From Scleromitrula shiraiana (Eukaryota; Ascomycota; Leotiomycetes; Helotiales; Sclerotiniaceae), in the NCBI GenBank assembly GCA_028455995.1, contig JABELC010000011.1, positions 496,001 to 560,000 on the forward strand: DNA of 64,000 nt. Reading direction: 5' to 3'. The notes beneath the pieces are model-generated. The model saw only the letters and a list, made by a program, of their open reading frames with translations. It ran no database searches and was not told the origin of the DNA. The translations under genes were made by a program, and so were the position numbers. This document shows, piece by piece, positions 49,029 to 60,356 of this stretch (within the stretch, counting starts at the first letter, position 1; every line of letters starts with the position of its first letter).

Positions 49029-49763
49029 GTTTTTTGCTTTTGATAGTACGAAGAAGTCTTACGTATCTGATTGAAAGTTGAAGTGTTGAATAGAATATTT
49101 CAATGGTTATCAATTAGATTGATCATATGAGATGAAAGAGAAAGTGTTAATGCTATGTCGCCTTAGCTGTATTAAACTCTGTAGCTCCTTTGGATATCTG
49201 CACGAGTTCTACCGGAGCCTTCAACTTCTTTTGAGATCTGCATGTGCTTGGATCGATTCCTCCAACAATGATCAATCAATCCTACGTGGTCATCAATTAT
49301 AGGTCACTGGTGCTATTAGAAATCATATTGCATGGCAAGTGTTGAAAGAACAAGCCAACTCCTGCATTTCCTGCTCGATCTGGTGGAGTTCAGCTTTCTC
49401 GGCACCGCCATTATGCAAACAATGTTGAAAAGATAGGTTGTTTTCCATATTCCCCGCTCTTTGGCTGGGCGGAATTTTTAGCATACCCAGTGTTATGCCC
49501 AAGTCGTTTGAGATTGGCGAGCGGGGTATGGCTTGTTCGGGTAATATAGCTGATTGAACAAGGAATGCTGAATTAAGTAAGTGGGGGTTGAACTCTCTAT
49601 TTCATGTGGTATCAGACAATGTTGCCGCGGAACAGAGAAAACACAAAAGTAGATTGATACAAACAAAGTCTTCAAATCTACGCTGTTCCGCACCATCAGA
49701 AACTTGAGAGTGAATCAATCTTCATCTCTAGCTCATTCTCGGCGTGACCTGGACTTTCAAATT
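49029..49763. promoter_or_regulatory. Intergenic region between the divergent SnoaL-like and repeat-dioxygenase genes
   Basis: Both genes read away from this region, so it probably holds two promoters. An in-frame TTG-initiated extension of the dioxygenase ORF reaches back to 49704 and is not used here. No specific motif can be named. Confidence 0.35.
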
Positions 49764-52523
49764 ATGGCAAATACTATTGCTAATGAAGCCGCGAATGATG
49801 AAGGGCCACTTCTATTTGCAATGATGCTTGGTAACCAGAACAACAACGATGGGAAAGCTGGTGGCACTCAACCTGTTCCTGATACTTTGGATCCTAAGAA
49901 TTACGCTCTGGAACTGAAATACGCTTCGGATAGCAGTGGAGAGGCAACAAACGAGAGTGATAAGCTCATTACTAGCGAAATTCACGACGAAGGACCGTTA
50001 TTGTGGACATTGCTAGCTTGTAATAATAACAATTCGGCGAGCCTGGAGAGCAGCCCTATTCCCGATACCCTCAATCCTAAGTATTGCGCTCTTGAGTTAA
50101 AATATAATACGAATAGTAGTGGCGAAGCAACAGATAACAGTAATGAGCCTATTACTAGCAACTCCGATAACGACGATGGACCAATTATACTTGCAATAGC
50201 GGCTCAGAATAGGAACAACGTATATGCCATTCCTGATACCTTGGATCCTAAAAATTATGCCCTTGAACTGAAATACGCTTCGGGTGCTAGTAAGGAGGCA
50301 ACAAATGGCGGTGCGAACTCTGTCACTGGCACATTCGACGATGATGGGCCACTTCTATTTGCATTGATGCTCGCTAACCAGAACAACAACAATGGAAATA
50401 ACGGTGTCAATAACCCTGCTCCTGATACGCTGGATCCTAAGAATTATGCCCTTGAATTGAAAAACGCTTTGGATAATGGTAGCCAGGCAACGAACGGTGA
50501 GGGACCACTTCTATTTGCATTGATCCTTGGTAATCAAAATAACAACAATGGAAAAAATGGTAACAATAACGATAACGCCGCTCCCGATACATTGGATCCT
50601 AGGAATTATGCACTTGAACTGAGACACAATGCGAAGAACAGGAGAGAAGAAGCAACAAATGACAGTGATATACCTATCACTAGCAACTCCGAGGACGAAG
50701 ACGGACCGCTTTTGCTCGGACTTTTGAACAACAATATGAATAATAATCCAGTCAACATTCCGGACGAGTTCCTTGGACTAGTGAATGATCCTACATATGG
50801 CAATGCGAGTCGGGCTATTCCTGATACATTGGACCCTAAAAGTTGTGCTCTTGAATTGAAACCTACTACGAACGATAGCGAAAGCAAAGCAAATAACAAT
50901 GATCAACCAACTACCGACAAGTCTACCGCTAATGATGGACCTTTATTGCTCACTTTATTGATGGGCAATAATAATAACAATGAGGCGGCCAAAGCCGCGG
51001 CTGTTGCTGATACTTTGGATCCGAGCAATTTTTATGCTTCGGAGTTAAAATACACGAGTGATGTTAACAACGCAGAGGATAGTAAGGGACCGGTGATGAC
51101 TTCCCTCTCTTTTGATGGCCGTGATGAGAAGAGGGAGGATACTATTCGCGAGGCTATTCCTGATGTGTTGGAGCTGAAGTCTCAGGTGCTGGAGTTGCGT
51201 TCTCCTTTCAACAACAGGAGTGATGACTCCGAGGATACCATCCGCGAGTCTATCCCTGATGTTTTGGAATTGAAATCTCAGGTGCTGGAATTTGGCACTC
51301 CCTTTAATGGCAATAACATCAAGTCTGAAGACACAATTGGCGCATTTACGCCCGATGTTTCGGAGCTGAAGGACCATGCTCTTGAATTACAATCCTCTCG
51401 AAACGTCAAAGATAATACCAAAGCAGCTCACGAGTTTACTTCACGCCCCGTCAATGGCAACAACAATGGCTTGGAGGATACCATCCAAGCATTCACTCCT
51501 GATGTATCAGAGCTAAAGTCCCATGTGGTAGAATTAAACTCCCCACGAAAGGTGAAAGATGTCACCTTGGACGAGTCCAAAACGGGTTATTTGAGCAACG
51601 AGCAATTACAATTTTGGAGAGATAATGGTTATCTCATCATCCCAGATGCGCTCTCAGCCGCCGGTAGCAGCCACAAACTCTTACTCAAGACTGTACATGA
51701 TGCAGCAGACACCCTAGCGCGCGGTGGCGACAACGTACAAATGCATTCATACCTCCCCGGCCAACCATCATATACCCACCCAAAGGGTCGTGCAATCGCA
51801 GTATTAAGCCAATGTAAGTTGCACACCCATCCACAAATTCATTAATCGCATTGCTAATTCCAATATGAAGATGCCTTTGTAGCCGGTACCGAGCCCCTAA
51901 AACGCATTCAACGATTAGGATGCGGCATCCATCGCGTAATCCCCCCTTTTAGAAAAGCCATCCTCAGTAAATTTCACCACTCAATCGCGTATTCCCTCGG
52001 CTACAAAGATCCGCGCATCATCCAAAGTCTCGTTATAGTGAAAGCCGCCGAAGTAGGCGCCCGAGTCGTCCCCCATCAAGATGGCTGTTCTGGATTTACC
52101 GATCCTCCTAGTTGCACTACATTCTGGTACGCACTCGAGGATGCTACGATCGAAAATGGATGTTTGGCTGTTGCGCCTGGAAGCCACAGAACTCAGCCTA
52201 TTACGCGAAGATGTCGACAAGATGAGGTAGGGAGACCGGAATTTGTGGATTTGGATCATCCGGTCTTTGCGAATATTGAGAATGTATCTGATGAGTCGCT
52301 TCCATGGAAGAATGAAAAGGGCGAATATGAATATAAGAAGTTGGAGGTTAAAGCTGGCACGTTGATATTGATGCATGGGAATCTTATGCATACGAGTGAT
52401 GCGAATCGGAGTGAGAAGAGCCGAGTTGCGTTTAATTTTGGGGTGGTGGAGGGGGAGTTGAATTGGTTGGGTGATAATTATTTGCAGCCGTATGATGGGG
52501 AGACGGAATTTGAGAGGCTTTAG
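49764..52523 (+). CDS. Internally repetitive protein fused to a phytanoyl-CoA dioxygenase-like (PhyH) domain
   Basis: Two exons (49764-51813, 51871-52523), with a GTAAGT...AAG intron carrying a GCTAATTC branch site, give 900 residues. Residues ~12-592 are repeats. Seven A-units start near 49797, 49986, 50172, 50340, 50496, 50697 and 50931; each has D/E-G-P-L-L-x-x-L-x-L, an Asn-rich stretch, then PDTLDPKNYALELK. Four shorter B-units near 51136, 51232, 51327 and 51474 read EDTIxxxxPDVxELKxxxLEL. Residues ~605-900 are a PHYHD1-like Fe(II)/2-oxoglutarate oxygenase. It has NGYLIIPDAL, the HxD motif His752/Asp754 (VPHQDG), distal His857 and Arg868 in HGNLMHTSDANRSEKSR. The usual family length is ~290-320, so the N-terminal extension is very unusual. 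There is no signal peptide and no regular dibasic sites. The function is unknown; the enzyme half looks active. Confidence 0.85.
49797..51540 (+). repeat. Protein-coding imperfect tandem repeats (7 A-type, 4 B-type)
   Basis: Units of roughly 50-80 codons (A) and 32-50 codons (B) share a P-D-[TV]-L-[DE]-x-K-x-x-x-L-E-L core. DNA identity is partial, with many synonymous differences between units, so the peptide core seems to be conserved by selection rather than by recent duplication. Confidence 0.8.
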
Positions 52524-52974
52524 GTGAGAGGTTTTTCATATTGAATATCTTTGTTCGAAGTTTCTGCATTGGTTGTGTTTGAAGTTAAAGTAAGTCATCG
52601 AGTTGAATTTTGGCTATTTATTTACGATGGTCTTTTTCTTTAAGTATATATGGTACCATGAAATTGTTACTGGATGGGGTTGGGAACAATGTTACATAAC
52701 TATCTGACTATATCTCCTCATAGTTTGCTTAACAGGAGATCGATTGTTCGATGTACTTTCAATGGACACTATCCTTTGTACTGAAAACCAACATAATTTG
52801 AACTTGCAACATACATATGCTGGTAGGCACACTAGTGTTGAACTTCCAGAGAGACATACATGAATCCCGTGTGAATCGCAGCTCAAAATTCCAATTCCAA
52901 AACCAGATAATTCCACCAATTCCAAACCCAAACTCTTATTAACAAGCGCATAATTCCAAATCCCTACTTTCTCA
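52524..52974. other. 3' flanks of two convergent genes
   Basis: About 450 bp between the stop of the dioxygenase fusion and the end of the MACPF gene. Nothing recognisable. Confidence 0.5.
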
Positions 52975-54413
52975 CTAATGGTGGTGCGAATGAACCGTGG
53001 AATTCATTCCCAACCTAGCACCCGCCTTCTCATTCCCCTCCCTAAAACTCTTCACCACCTGAGTCTTACTCATCGAATAATAAGTAGTACGAAAATCATC
53101 CTTCCCATACTGATTAAGTTCCAACGCAACCGGAATCGGCGCTCCCTCCGCCGTAAAACCAAGCTCCACCTCCCTATCCGGCGCAGCAATAATAACATCC
53201 AAATACGCCATAAAGTAATCCGAATTAATCACCACCTCCACATGATTCGCCTTAACCTTCGTAATCGTAACATCGTTTTGGCCCTTAACGATAATATCTA
53301 GTCCAGGTAAAGGGGTAATTCCCAATGTTATAACATTCCCCGCTCGTACCCCAAAAATTGCATCCGTCCCTGAAAAGTATAAAAGTCCCTAAAATAAGCC
53401 CATGCATCCGAAAGCTGATCCGCAACCGCCAACTGACTCTTCACATAGCTATCCTTAAGAAAATCCCCAATCTCCTGCACCCGTATATGAAGCAGCGCAT
53501 CCGTAGCGCCATCCCTCCGACTCTCCTGCCACTCTTTAAAAGCCGCATTATACGCATTCGCATCATCCGGCGAAAGATGCGAAAGCGTGCCCGCTTTTCC
53601 GGCATCCCCTCCGAGAACTTTACAGTCGCTTTGGCGCTGCGCGGTGTATTGTTTGTAGGATTCGGATTTCTTGACATCGACGCTTACGGAGCCGCCGATC
53701 GCACCTTGGTATTCGGCTTTGATGTGGGTGGAGAATCCTTCTTTTTTTTCAGACGTGGTCTCGCTTTGTTCGACGGAAAGTTGATATCGCGTTCCCATGT
53801 ATGCTTCTTGGATCAGATGGGTTCCGTATCTGGAGTAGAATTTGGAGAAGGAATCGTAAATGTCATTTACTTCGTCGAAGTCCTTGAGATCCCTGGAGAT
53901 TTCCTTCCAGGTTGGAAGCTTGGCGGCGGCATTGACAAACTCGTCGTCTACAGAGTCATATGTCGTCTTCTTGTCGATAACATCGACCGAGTAGTTTTTC
54001 TGGTCAAGACTGTAGATACCATATAAACTCGTAGATTTAAAATTAGTACTATATTCGTACCCACCACTCGCTTCCGCCGAAAATCCAGCATAATTCGCAC
54101 TAACACTTGCGTCGGTCTTGAAGTCACTGGCGAGTTCTGTCCCGGTTCGACAAATGAGACTGTGTGTTACGGTCGAGGATCCCGTATCGTGCTTCTCGAA
54201 GTTACCCGGTAGCCAATACTTTCTTGTTGATCCTGGGACCGTAATGTCTTCTCCTGGTTCAACGTGTTTTAGGAAATTGTATTTTCGGTCTGATTCAAGG
54301 GTTGTGGATAGATCGAAGGGGTCAACACCTTGAGGACGGAGATTCACTGTATAACCGACTGTTGTGCATATTGGGAGGAGTTCCTCATGTCTAGCATTGA
54401 ATCTATCGTTCAT
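52975..54413 (-). pseudogene. MACPF-domain protein with a reading-frame break
   Basis: From ATG 54413 the minus strand codes 361 residues to a stop at 53328. Residues ~196-201 (YGTHLI) within KFYSRYGTHLIQEAY carry the MACPF/perforin signature. Flanking Gly/Ser-rich strands (FSAEASGGYEYSTNF) and amphipathic segments fit the pore-forming fold. A second open frame, offset by one base, covers ~53370-52975 (~130 codons, ending with three His). It reads as a natural C-terminal continuation, so the frame is lost near the GGG at 53370-53368. This may be a true frameshift, a sequencing error in a G run, or an unrecognised intron; the weak GT donors nearby make the last less likely. MACPF proteins in fungi are mostly uncharacterised and some form membrane pores. 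No N-terminal signal peptide is evident. Confidence 0.7.
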
Positions 54414-55316
54414 GTTGATGCGGAATTTTGATTTGAGAAACTGGATTGAGAGCAACGAAGTTTTATAGATAGAGGCGGATAATTGAGTTATTGAGATGGG
54501 ATGGAAGAGTCTAGCTTCAAAGTTAGAAGTAGAAAAGATGAAGCTCTGGTGGGAAAGTGAGAAGGCTTAAGAGCATACTGTCTACTTCTTATAGAATTCC
54601 ATTTGACTCATGAGTTGATTTTTACATCGAACAACATTACAATTCTGAACATCGCCGACCATGATACATCTCTAAGGCATGATAATGTTTGCAGAATGTA
54701 GTGTACGATAACCAGGTACTAAATACACTTGGTACAAAAGGCTCGGATTCAAGTAACCGGAGAGCATAAGATATCTACTTGAGTGATCTGGTCGATTCAT
54801 TTCCTAATATAGTGGGGTAAACATGTACATTGTACACGATGGTACAACTGATCAACCATTGCGAAAACTGACAGGACCCAGCTTGTTCCTGAGACGCTAC
54901 AGATACAGCAAGTATAGTAGATATATATATAAGGTACCGCAAGAGATACTGTAAGTAGTAGCCCTAACGTAGTCATCGTCGATGCAATTAGGTCATGGCT
55001 GAATCCCAAAATACCACAGATATCACAAGTATTACAATGTCAGGCAGCTCTGACATTGAGATAGAGATATCGTCCCGTGAAGTACCTAGTACTTGTCATC
55101 CTAGTTGCGGGTACGTGATAAGAAAAAACGAGAACTTATAACAATGCTTATATCCCAAATATCTTCCCCGCAGTTTCAGGTTACTGTCATACAGAAAGAT
55201 GTAAGCTGAAGCAACCTACGAATACAATGTTTCAAGATCAAGTAAGTATACCTCCCCACGCTTGTGTTCCATCCTCATCCCATTCCAATTACTATCCCCA
55301 TTCCTCCACCCACCAC
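54414..55316. other. Intergenic DNA
   Basis: The 5' flank of the MACPF gene and unannotated sequence; no supportable gene. Confidence 0.5.
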
Positions 55317-55603
55317 CTAAATCCTCCCACCCGCTCTCAACAACCCAAACGCACACCCATTAGCCCCCCACTGCCAAACCAACTCTTCACTCACACCCCT
55401 AAACCCAGAAAAGAGAATAGCAGCAACAAACAATGGATAATTCTCCTCGGCATTCATATGCGCTGCATCCCATCGCCGCAGCATTCTTAAAGTAGAGGGA
55501 TTTAAGTTGTCGGGTGGAAAAGGGGTTAGATCTTCACGAGGCGCAATGTTTGGAGGTTTTGTGGGGGAGTTGGCCGGGGATACGCGGGGTTTGGAGGAAG
55601 TAG
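55317..55603 (-). pseudogene. MAPEG-family remnant (microsomal GST-like)
   Basis: One minus-strand frame of ~95 codons reads the MAPEG hallmark: RVSPANS, then PNIAPREDL, then LRRWDAAHMNAEENYPLFVA. This carries the conserved R-x(n)-A-H-x-N-x-x-E-x-x-P-x-F pattern of the membrane-associated eicosanoid/glutathione metabolism family. An AG acceptor-like TCATAG lies just upstream. The first membrane helix exon is not recognisable, and the frame stops (TAG, 55319-55317) before the last helix expected at a normal length of ~150 residues. A truncated or dead copy is the best reading; missed exons could rescue part of it. Confidence 0.5.
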
Positions 55604-56749
55604 GCTATGAGGAATTGGGAGATGAGGAGGGTGGGGATGCAGGATGGGGAGGTCCTGGTGATGTTAGGTATATATGTAGGTGATTTGAGCGAGTTAGTAA
55701 GGGAGGGGAGAATTTACATGGTAAATCTGGTTAATTTTTGTAGTATTTGATCGTGATGATATACTAGTATCAATATGATGGTTATAAGACCATATCTAAT
55801 CAGTGGCCAAAGATTGGATTTAGATCAGCGTACAAAAATATTATTCCTATACATTAAGCTCGTACATACACATGTTTATATATTTAAGCAGTAAGACGGG
55901 ACATGTATATCCTTGGACTGAAAGATAAAAGTGAGAAGCTCATCCATCATCGCCTTCTTTCGGGGGATTTTGCCCCCAAAATTACATATTCATGTTGAGA
56001 ACTTCTGCCCAGAAACAGCAATTGAGGTTCAAAACTCACGATTCTGCCATCCACGACCGCCCAGGTAAACGACGCGGACGAATTCGTGCGACTTGAAGTT
56101 TAGAACTACCTTGTGGTATTTTCTCCCAGAAATAATCCTTTGCTGCTTATATTTTCTTAACCTATCTTGCTTTATCAAAAAATTGTGCTCAGAAATACAA
56201 ATGGACACTACTGGAATCCAAACGAGTGCCGGTTTGTCAGTGAAACGAAAAAATCATAGGCTCTCGATGTTCGTAAGTATTGGGCGCTTGTAGCAGACCG
56301 TTTGAGCCTCAATGATTTATTTTCCAATCAGACGTATAACATCGACCTTGTACGAAATTTTCAAACAAATTTTCTTTTGCCGGATGCTCTACCGCCGCCG
56401 GTTTCAAGTGGAATTTATTGGGTATGGATGATTATTGTCGATTTCTGAAGTTTGTGTATTTATTTTTGGCAATGCAAGATATTTATTGTACGATGTGATA
56501 GAATATTTAAATAGAAGTAGTAAAGCTGCTGTGTTTCGACAGTGTCGAGATCAGTTTCTTTTCAATAAAAGTTCGAGTTTTTGTTATATTTTATTTGTTA
56601 CATTTCGTTATTCTGTGAATTGCGAATGATCTGAGCTGGCTCAATCTCTTTTCATCATACATTTTCATAAGAAGTATACGTGAAAGCTCTTACGGGATCA
56701 AACTGCAAATCTCAAAACGACAAACATAATATACTACCAAACCCACATC
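55604..56749. other. Intergenic DNA
   Basis: No supportable gene. ORFs at 56093-56629 are AT-rich without domains. Confidence 0.5.
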
Positions 56750-57235
56750 ATGGAAATGGAAATGGATGAACCTCTCCTCCGACACACCACCCCAACCTCA
56801 ACTTCCTCCATTCGATCCACCTTCCGCAGTCTCAGCACCTCTCACTCTCGATCTTCTTCTTCCTCTTCGTCCCCCACGACCCACAGACTCTCCCTCCCAT
56901 TCTCTCACTCCAAGTTTCCATTCTCATCTCAACATTACCCCCCCGACATCTCTATTTCCACATCTACATCCCCGCCCCCTTCAACATTCGACTCCGCCTC
57001 TAAATATCGCAAACCCTCACGAACACGTTCTCTCTACAGTAAACTCAACACGGAAGTAAAATTCATGCGTCTCCGGTTCTCCAGGAATGAGAAAGCGGGG
57101 AGGGGAAAAGGAAAATGGATGAAAGTAGAGGGGGAAGGCGAGGGCGAGAGGAGGGTTGAAATGGTGTGGAGGAGGATGGATGGGGAGCAGGGGATGATTC
57201 CTTTTGGGGGGGTGGGGAGGTATAGGTTGGATTAG
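56750..57235 (+). CDS. Small Ser/Thr-rich, basic protein of unknown function
   Basis: A single-exon ORF of 161 residues from ATG 56750 (context CATCATGGAAA). Residues 1-85 are Ser/Thr/Pro-rich and disordered-looking. A basic core follows (SKYRKPSRTRSLYSKLNTEV, then KFMRLRFSRNEKAGRGKGKW), and the C-terminus ends RRMDGEQGMIPFGGVGRYRLD. The patterned C-terminal half and reasonable start support coding, but composition alone could mislead. No family is recognised. Confidence 0.5.
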   Translation: MEMEMDEPLLRHTTPTSTSSIRSTFRSLSTSHSRSSSSSSSPTTHRLSLPFSHSKFPFSSQHYPPDISISTSTSPPPSTFDSASKYRKPSRTRSLYSKLNTEVKFMRLRFSRNEKAGRGKGKWMKVEGEGEGERRVEMVWRRMDGEQGMIPFGGVGRYRLD

Positions 57236-57282
57236 TGGGGGATAAGTGTGTGAATGATTTTGAGGGTTGGGATTGGAGTTTT

Positions 57283-57302
57283 GGGGGGGGGGGGGGGGGG
57301 GG
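57283..57302. repeat. Poly(G) run of 20
   Basis: An uninterrupted run of 20 G lies about 48 bp after the stop of the small Ser-rich gene. It could form a G-quadruplex or be a length-variable sequencing artefact. Confidence 0.85.
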
Positions 57303-57673
57303 AGGATGATACCATGGGAATTGGATACTGGATGCGTGGGCATATATGCCTTAGTGCACTTTCACTTGAATCAAAAATTCTTGGTGTGGGATAAAATCGT
57401 ATGGCGTGAGATGAAATTTGTTTCACAGGAAGTTTAATGGGATCCATACTCCGCTGGCGTTGAGATAATAAATGATCTATTTTACTATACAACCGCATGA
57501 CTTGTAATTAGATATCTTTATTTTGAGCTGACATTCAGAAATGAATGAAGTGGCAACAAAATTATCATTTACACATCAGTGGTATCAAGCAGAGCCTTCA
57601 AATCCAGGTTTCCATCATCATCATCATCATCATCATCCTTGCGCCTGTAGCAGCTATACAAAAGCACCATCGT

Positions 57674-58960
57674 CTACAGATCAGTAGTATCGACCAAAAC
57701 TTTCAGAACCAAATTTCCATCTTCATCCTTGACTTTGCCAGCCATTGCAAATGCATCCGGAATGGCCTCAAATCCTTTATATCTCTGAGTAATCAACTTT
57801 GAGAGATCAGGAAGTAAGGGGTTGTTGCTTGAGATGAGTTTGATAGCTTCATCGTACGTATTTGCATATCTGAACACTCCCACGAGATCTACCTCCCGAA
57901 GAGCAGCTGCTGAGATCGGTAATGTTTGTATTGGAGTTCCCATTCCAATCAACATTATTCTTCCACCCGGCTTAGTTGACTGATTCATGTTAGACAGAGT
58001 CATATGCAGAGAGCAATTTTCAACTTACATATATTGACGCTTGAAGGCACGATTCAACACCTGTGCACTCATACACTGCATCGACTTCTCCTTCTCCTGA
58101 TGCCTTCTTCACCAACTCCGCCACTTCTTTCGCAAATTCTAACTTTTCTTCTATGGTCTGCGGCCTCTTCATTGGAACTACAAGCTTGCTATCTGCAAAC
58201 TTGTTCTTGATCGCGAAATCTAATCTGTCTGGTTGAATATCTGCAATCACGACTTTCTTTGCACCGTGAACTTTACACATCGCAGCAGATAGAAGACCAA
58301 CAGCTCCAGCACCGAATATCAGAACTGTGCTACCCTTTTTTAGAGCGGCTCTTCTGGATCCGTGCATGGCCACGCTCAGAGGTTCAAGAATAGCACCAAG
58401 CTCAAGAGATACATTCTCAGGCAATCTAAACTAGTAAGTACTTGCTGAACGCCATAGGAAGAAAATCTACTAACTTATGGCAATATGCCGCAGGATGATT
58501 TATACGTTCTTGTAAAGTTCCCTGAAAGTGAGGGAATGCTTTCGCCGAACTTCTAAACTTCATCTCCTTGCAAATGTTATATCTTCCGGTCGTACATAGA
58601 TCGCAAGTTTTGCAAGGAAGCCCAACCTCCATCGCCACCTTATCCCCAACCTTCAAATCACTCACTTCCGTACCAACGGCAGTAACAACACCAGCGGATT
58701 CGTGACCTAGAGTCAGAGGTTCTCGCACAAGTATATCGCCATTCCTGTTGTGATTGTAATAATGCAAATCAGATCCGCACAGACCGGTTGCTTGTACTGC
58801 AACCTGTACTTCGGATGGCTCAGGAGCTGCCAAAGTACGGGTTTCCTTTAACGTGTGAGCTGGTATGTATATTCTGAATAAGGAATTTCTCACTTACGAT
58901 TCTTAAATCTTTTGCACCGTGTAACACTGATGCTTTAACTTCTTCGTTTTTAGTCGCCAT
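57674..58960 (-). CDS. Zinc-dependent medium-chain polyol/aldonate dehydrogenase
   Basis: Four exons on the minus strand (58960-58898, 58845-58475, 58425-58029, 57979-57674) give 378 residues, normal for sorbitol/xylitol/L-idonate dehydrogenases. Catalytic zinc ligands are Cys44 (GLCGSDLHYY), His69 and Glu70 (LGHESAG). Structural zinc cysteines 99, 102, 105 and 113 are present. The Rossmann motif is GAGAVG, followed by VIADIQPDRL, whose Asp suggests NAD over NADP. The motif NGDILVREPLTLGHE puts it in the sorbitol-dehydrogenase branch, which includes xylitol, sorbitol and L-idonate 5-dehydrogenases; the exact substrate cannot be read from sequence. It is divergent from an IdnO/KduD-like SDR and 3.4 kb from myo-inositol oxygenase, so L-idonate is an attractive substrate (inference). 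Confidence 0.9.
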
Positions 58961-59414
58961 TGTGCATGTTTTTATGTATGTATATGTCTAGATATTGATA
59001 GTGAGATGTGATTTTCTATGAAAAGTAATGACTGATTTTGAGGTATATCGAAATATATTGATAGGTAGGAATCAACAAGACTACTGTGTAAAGTACAACC
59101 GTAGCTAGCTTAGTGAACCATACCCTCATCTCGATCATTTGAGCAATTCAAATATTTTGAGGTATCGGTGTTTGACGGTATGACAGCTACAACTGATCAT
59201 TCCCCGCAACGACCCCACTTCGTCCCAAGATTCAGGCAATTTTGCCCCCCCACACTCATCCCACCTTGACATTATCGGAGCTCTGTTCGGCTATGCACTC
59301 ACCTAGCTTGGCTCACAACTGGACGATGTACCTAATATTGATTTCGATAAACACTTGAAAAATTATGTAAAGACAAATTATTGACGATACCCAAGTACGA
59401 ATCATATACAAAAA
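58961..59414. promoter_or_regulatory. Shared divergent promoter of the dehydrogenase and SDR genes
   Basis: Only 454 bp separate the two start codons, so the genes probably share control elements and are co-expressed. I see no motif I can assign with confidence. Confidence 0.5.
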
Positions 59415-60356
59415 ATGGCGACTGCAACATCAGCACTCTTCTCTCTTGAAGGGCAAACGGCTTTGGTGACTGGTGGTACGCGAGGTATTGGGCAAGCTGT
59501 TTGTATAGCACTCGCTGAGGCAGGAGCGGATTTGATTATTATACAGGTCAGTGAACTGCAAATCTCGAATTTCTTCTTTACTTTAAAGCATGTCAATTAA
59601 CCCATGCTTTTCTTCAGCGTAATCGCGAGAATCTCGAGACTCAAAAGGCTGTAGAAGCTTTGGGTAGAAAAGCTACCATATATATTGCGGATTTGGCATC
59701 CAAGGAAGATGTTTCGGGGCTTGCTTCCACGGTATTGAAGGATGGACATTCAATACACATTCTTGTGAATTGTGCCGGCATCCAACGCCGTCATCCAAGC
59801 CATGAATTTCCCGACAATGATTGGGACGAGGTACGCAAATTTATGGCGTTCATTGCAGCAATTATACTTTTCTTTTTTGGGAGAGTGAATTTACTGATAT
59901 CTTTCTAAGGTTTTACAAGTCAACCTCAACACGGTGTTCACTCTCTGCCGTGATATAGGCGCTCATATGTTGACCCTTGAGCCCTCTGCCACCACTGGTC
60001 GTCGTGGCAGTATCATTAATTTTGGCAGTCTACTCACTTTCCAGGGTGGCATTACTGTCCCAGCATACGCGGCATCGAAAGGTGCAATTGGACAACTCAC
60101 AAAGGCTCTAGCGAACGAATGGGCTTCAAAGGGAATAACTGTCAATGCAATTGCTCCAGGTTATATTGGAACCGAAATGAACACTGCGATTCTGAATAAC
60201 CCGGAACGTTTAAAGAGTATTAGTGATAGAATACCTGCTGGCAGATGGGGGGTTCCGGAAGACTTCAAAGCGAGCGTTGTTTTCTTGGCGAGCAAGGGAA
60301 GCTCCTATATCAATGGGCATATACTTACCATAGATGGTGGATGGATGGGAAGATAA
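59415..60356 (+). CDS. Short-chain dehydrogenase, KduD/IdnO-like (2-deoxy-gluconate or ketogluconate type)
   Basis: Three exons (59415-59546, 59618-59830, 59910-60356) give 263 residues. The cofactor motif TGGTRGIG is at 19-26, NCAGIQRR follows the fourth strand, and the catalytic set is Ser155, Tyr168 and Lys172 (PAYAASKGAIGQL). The C-terminal part (VNAIAPGYIGTEMNTAI and the ending TIDGGWMGR) is typical of the group called 2-deoxy-D-gluconate 3-dehydrogenase or gluconate 5-dehydrogenase. Enzymes of this group interconvert keto-aldonates and aldonates. The divergent zinc dehydrogenase mirrors the bacterial idnD/idnO partnership (L-idonate to 5-ketogluconate to gluconate). The precise substrate is unproven. 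Confidence 0.92.

Noticed and set aside
49704..49763. N-terminal extension of the repeat-oxygenase ORF
   Set aside because: It depends on a TTG start; the first in-frame ATG is at 49764.
53358..54026. 222-codon ORF on the plus strand
   Set aside because: Antisense shadow of the MACPF coding sequence.
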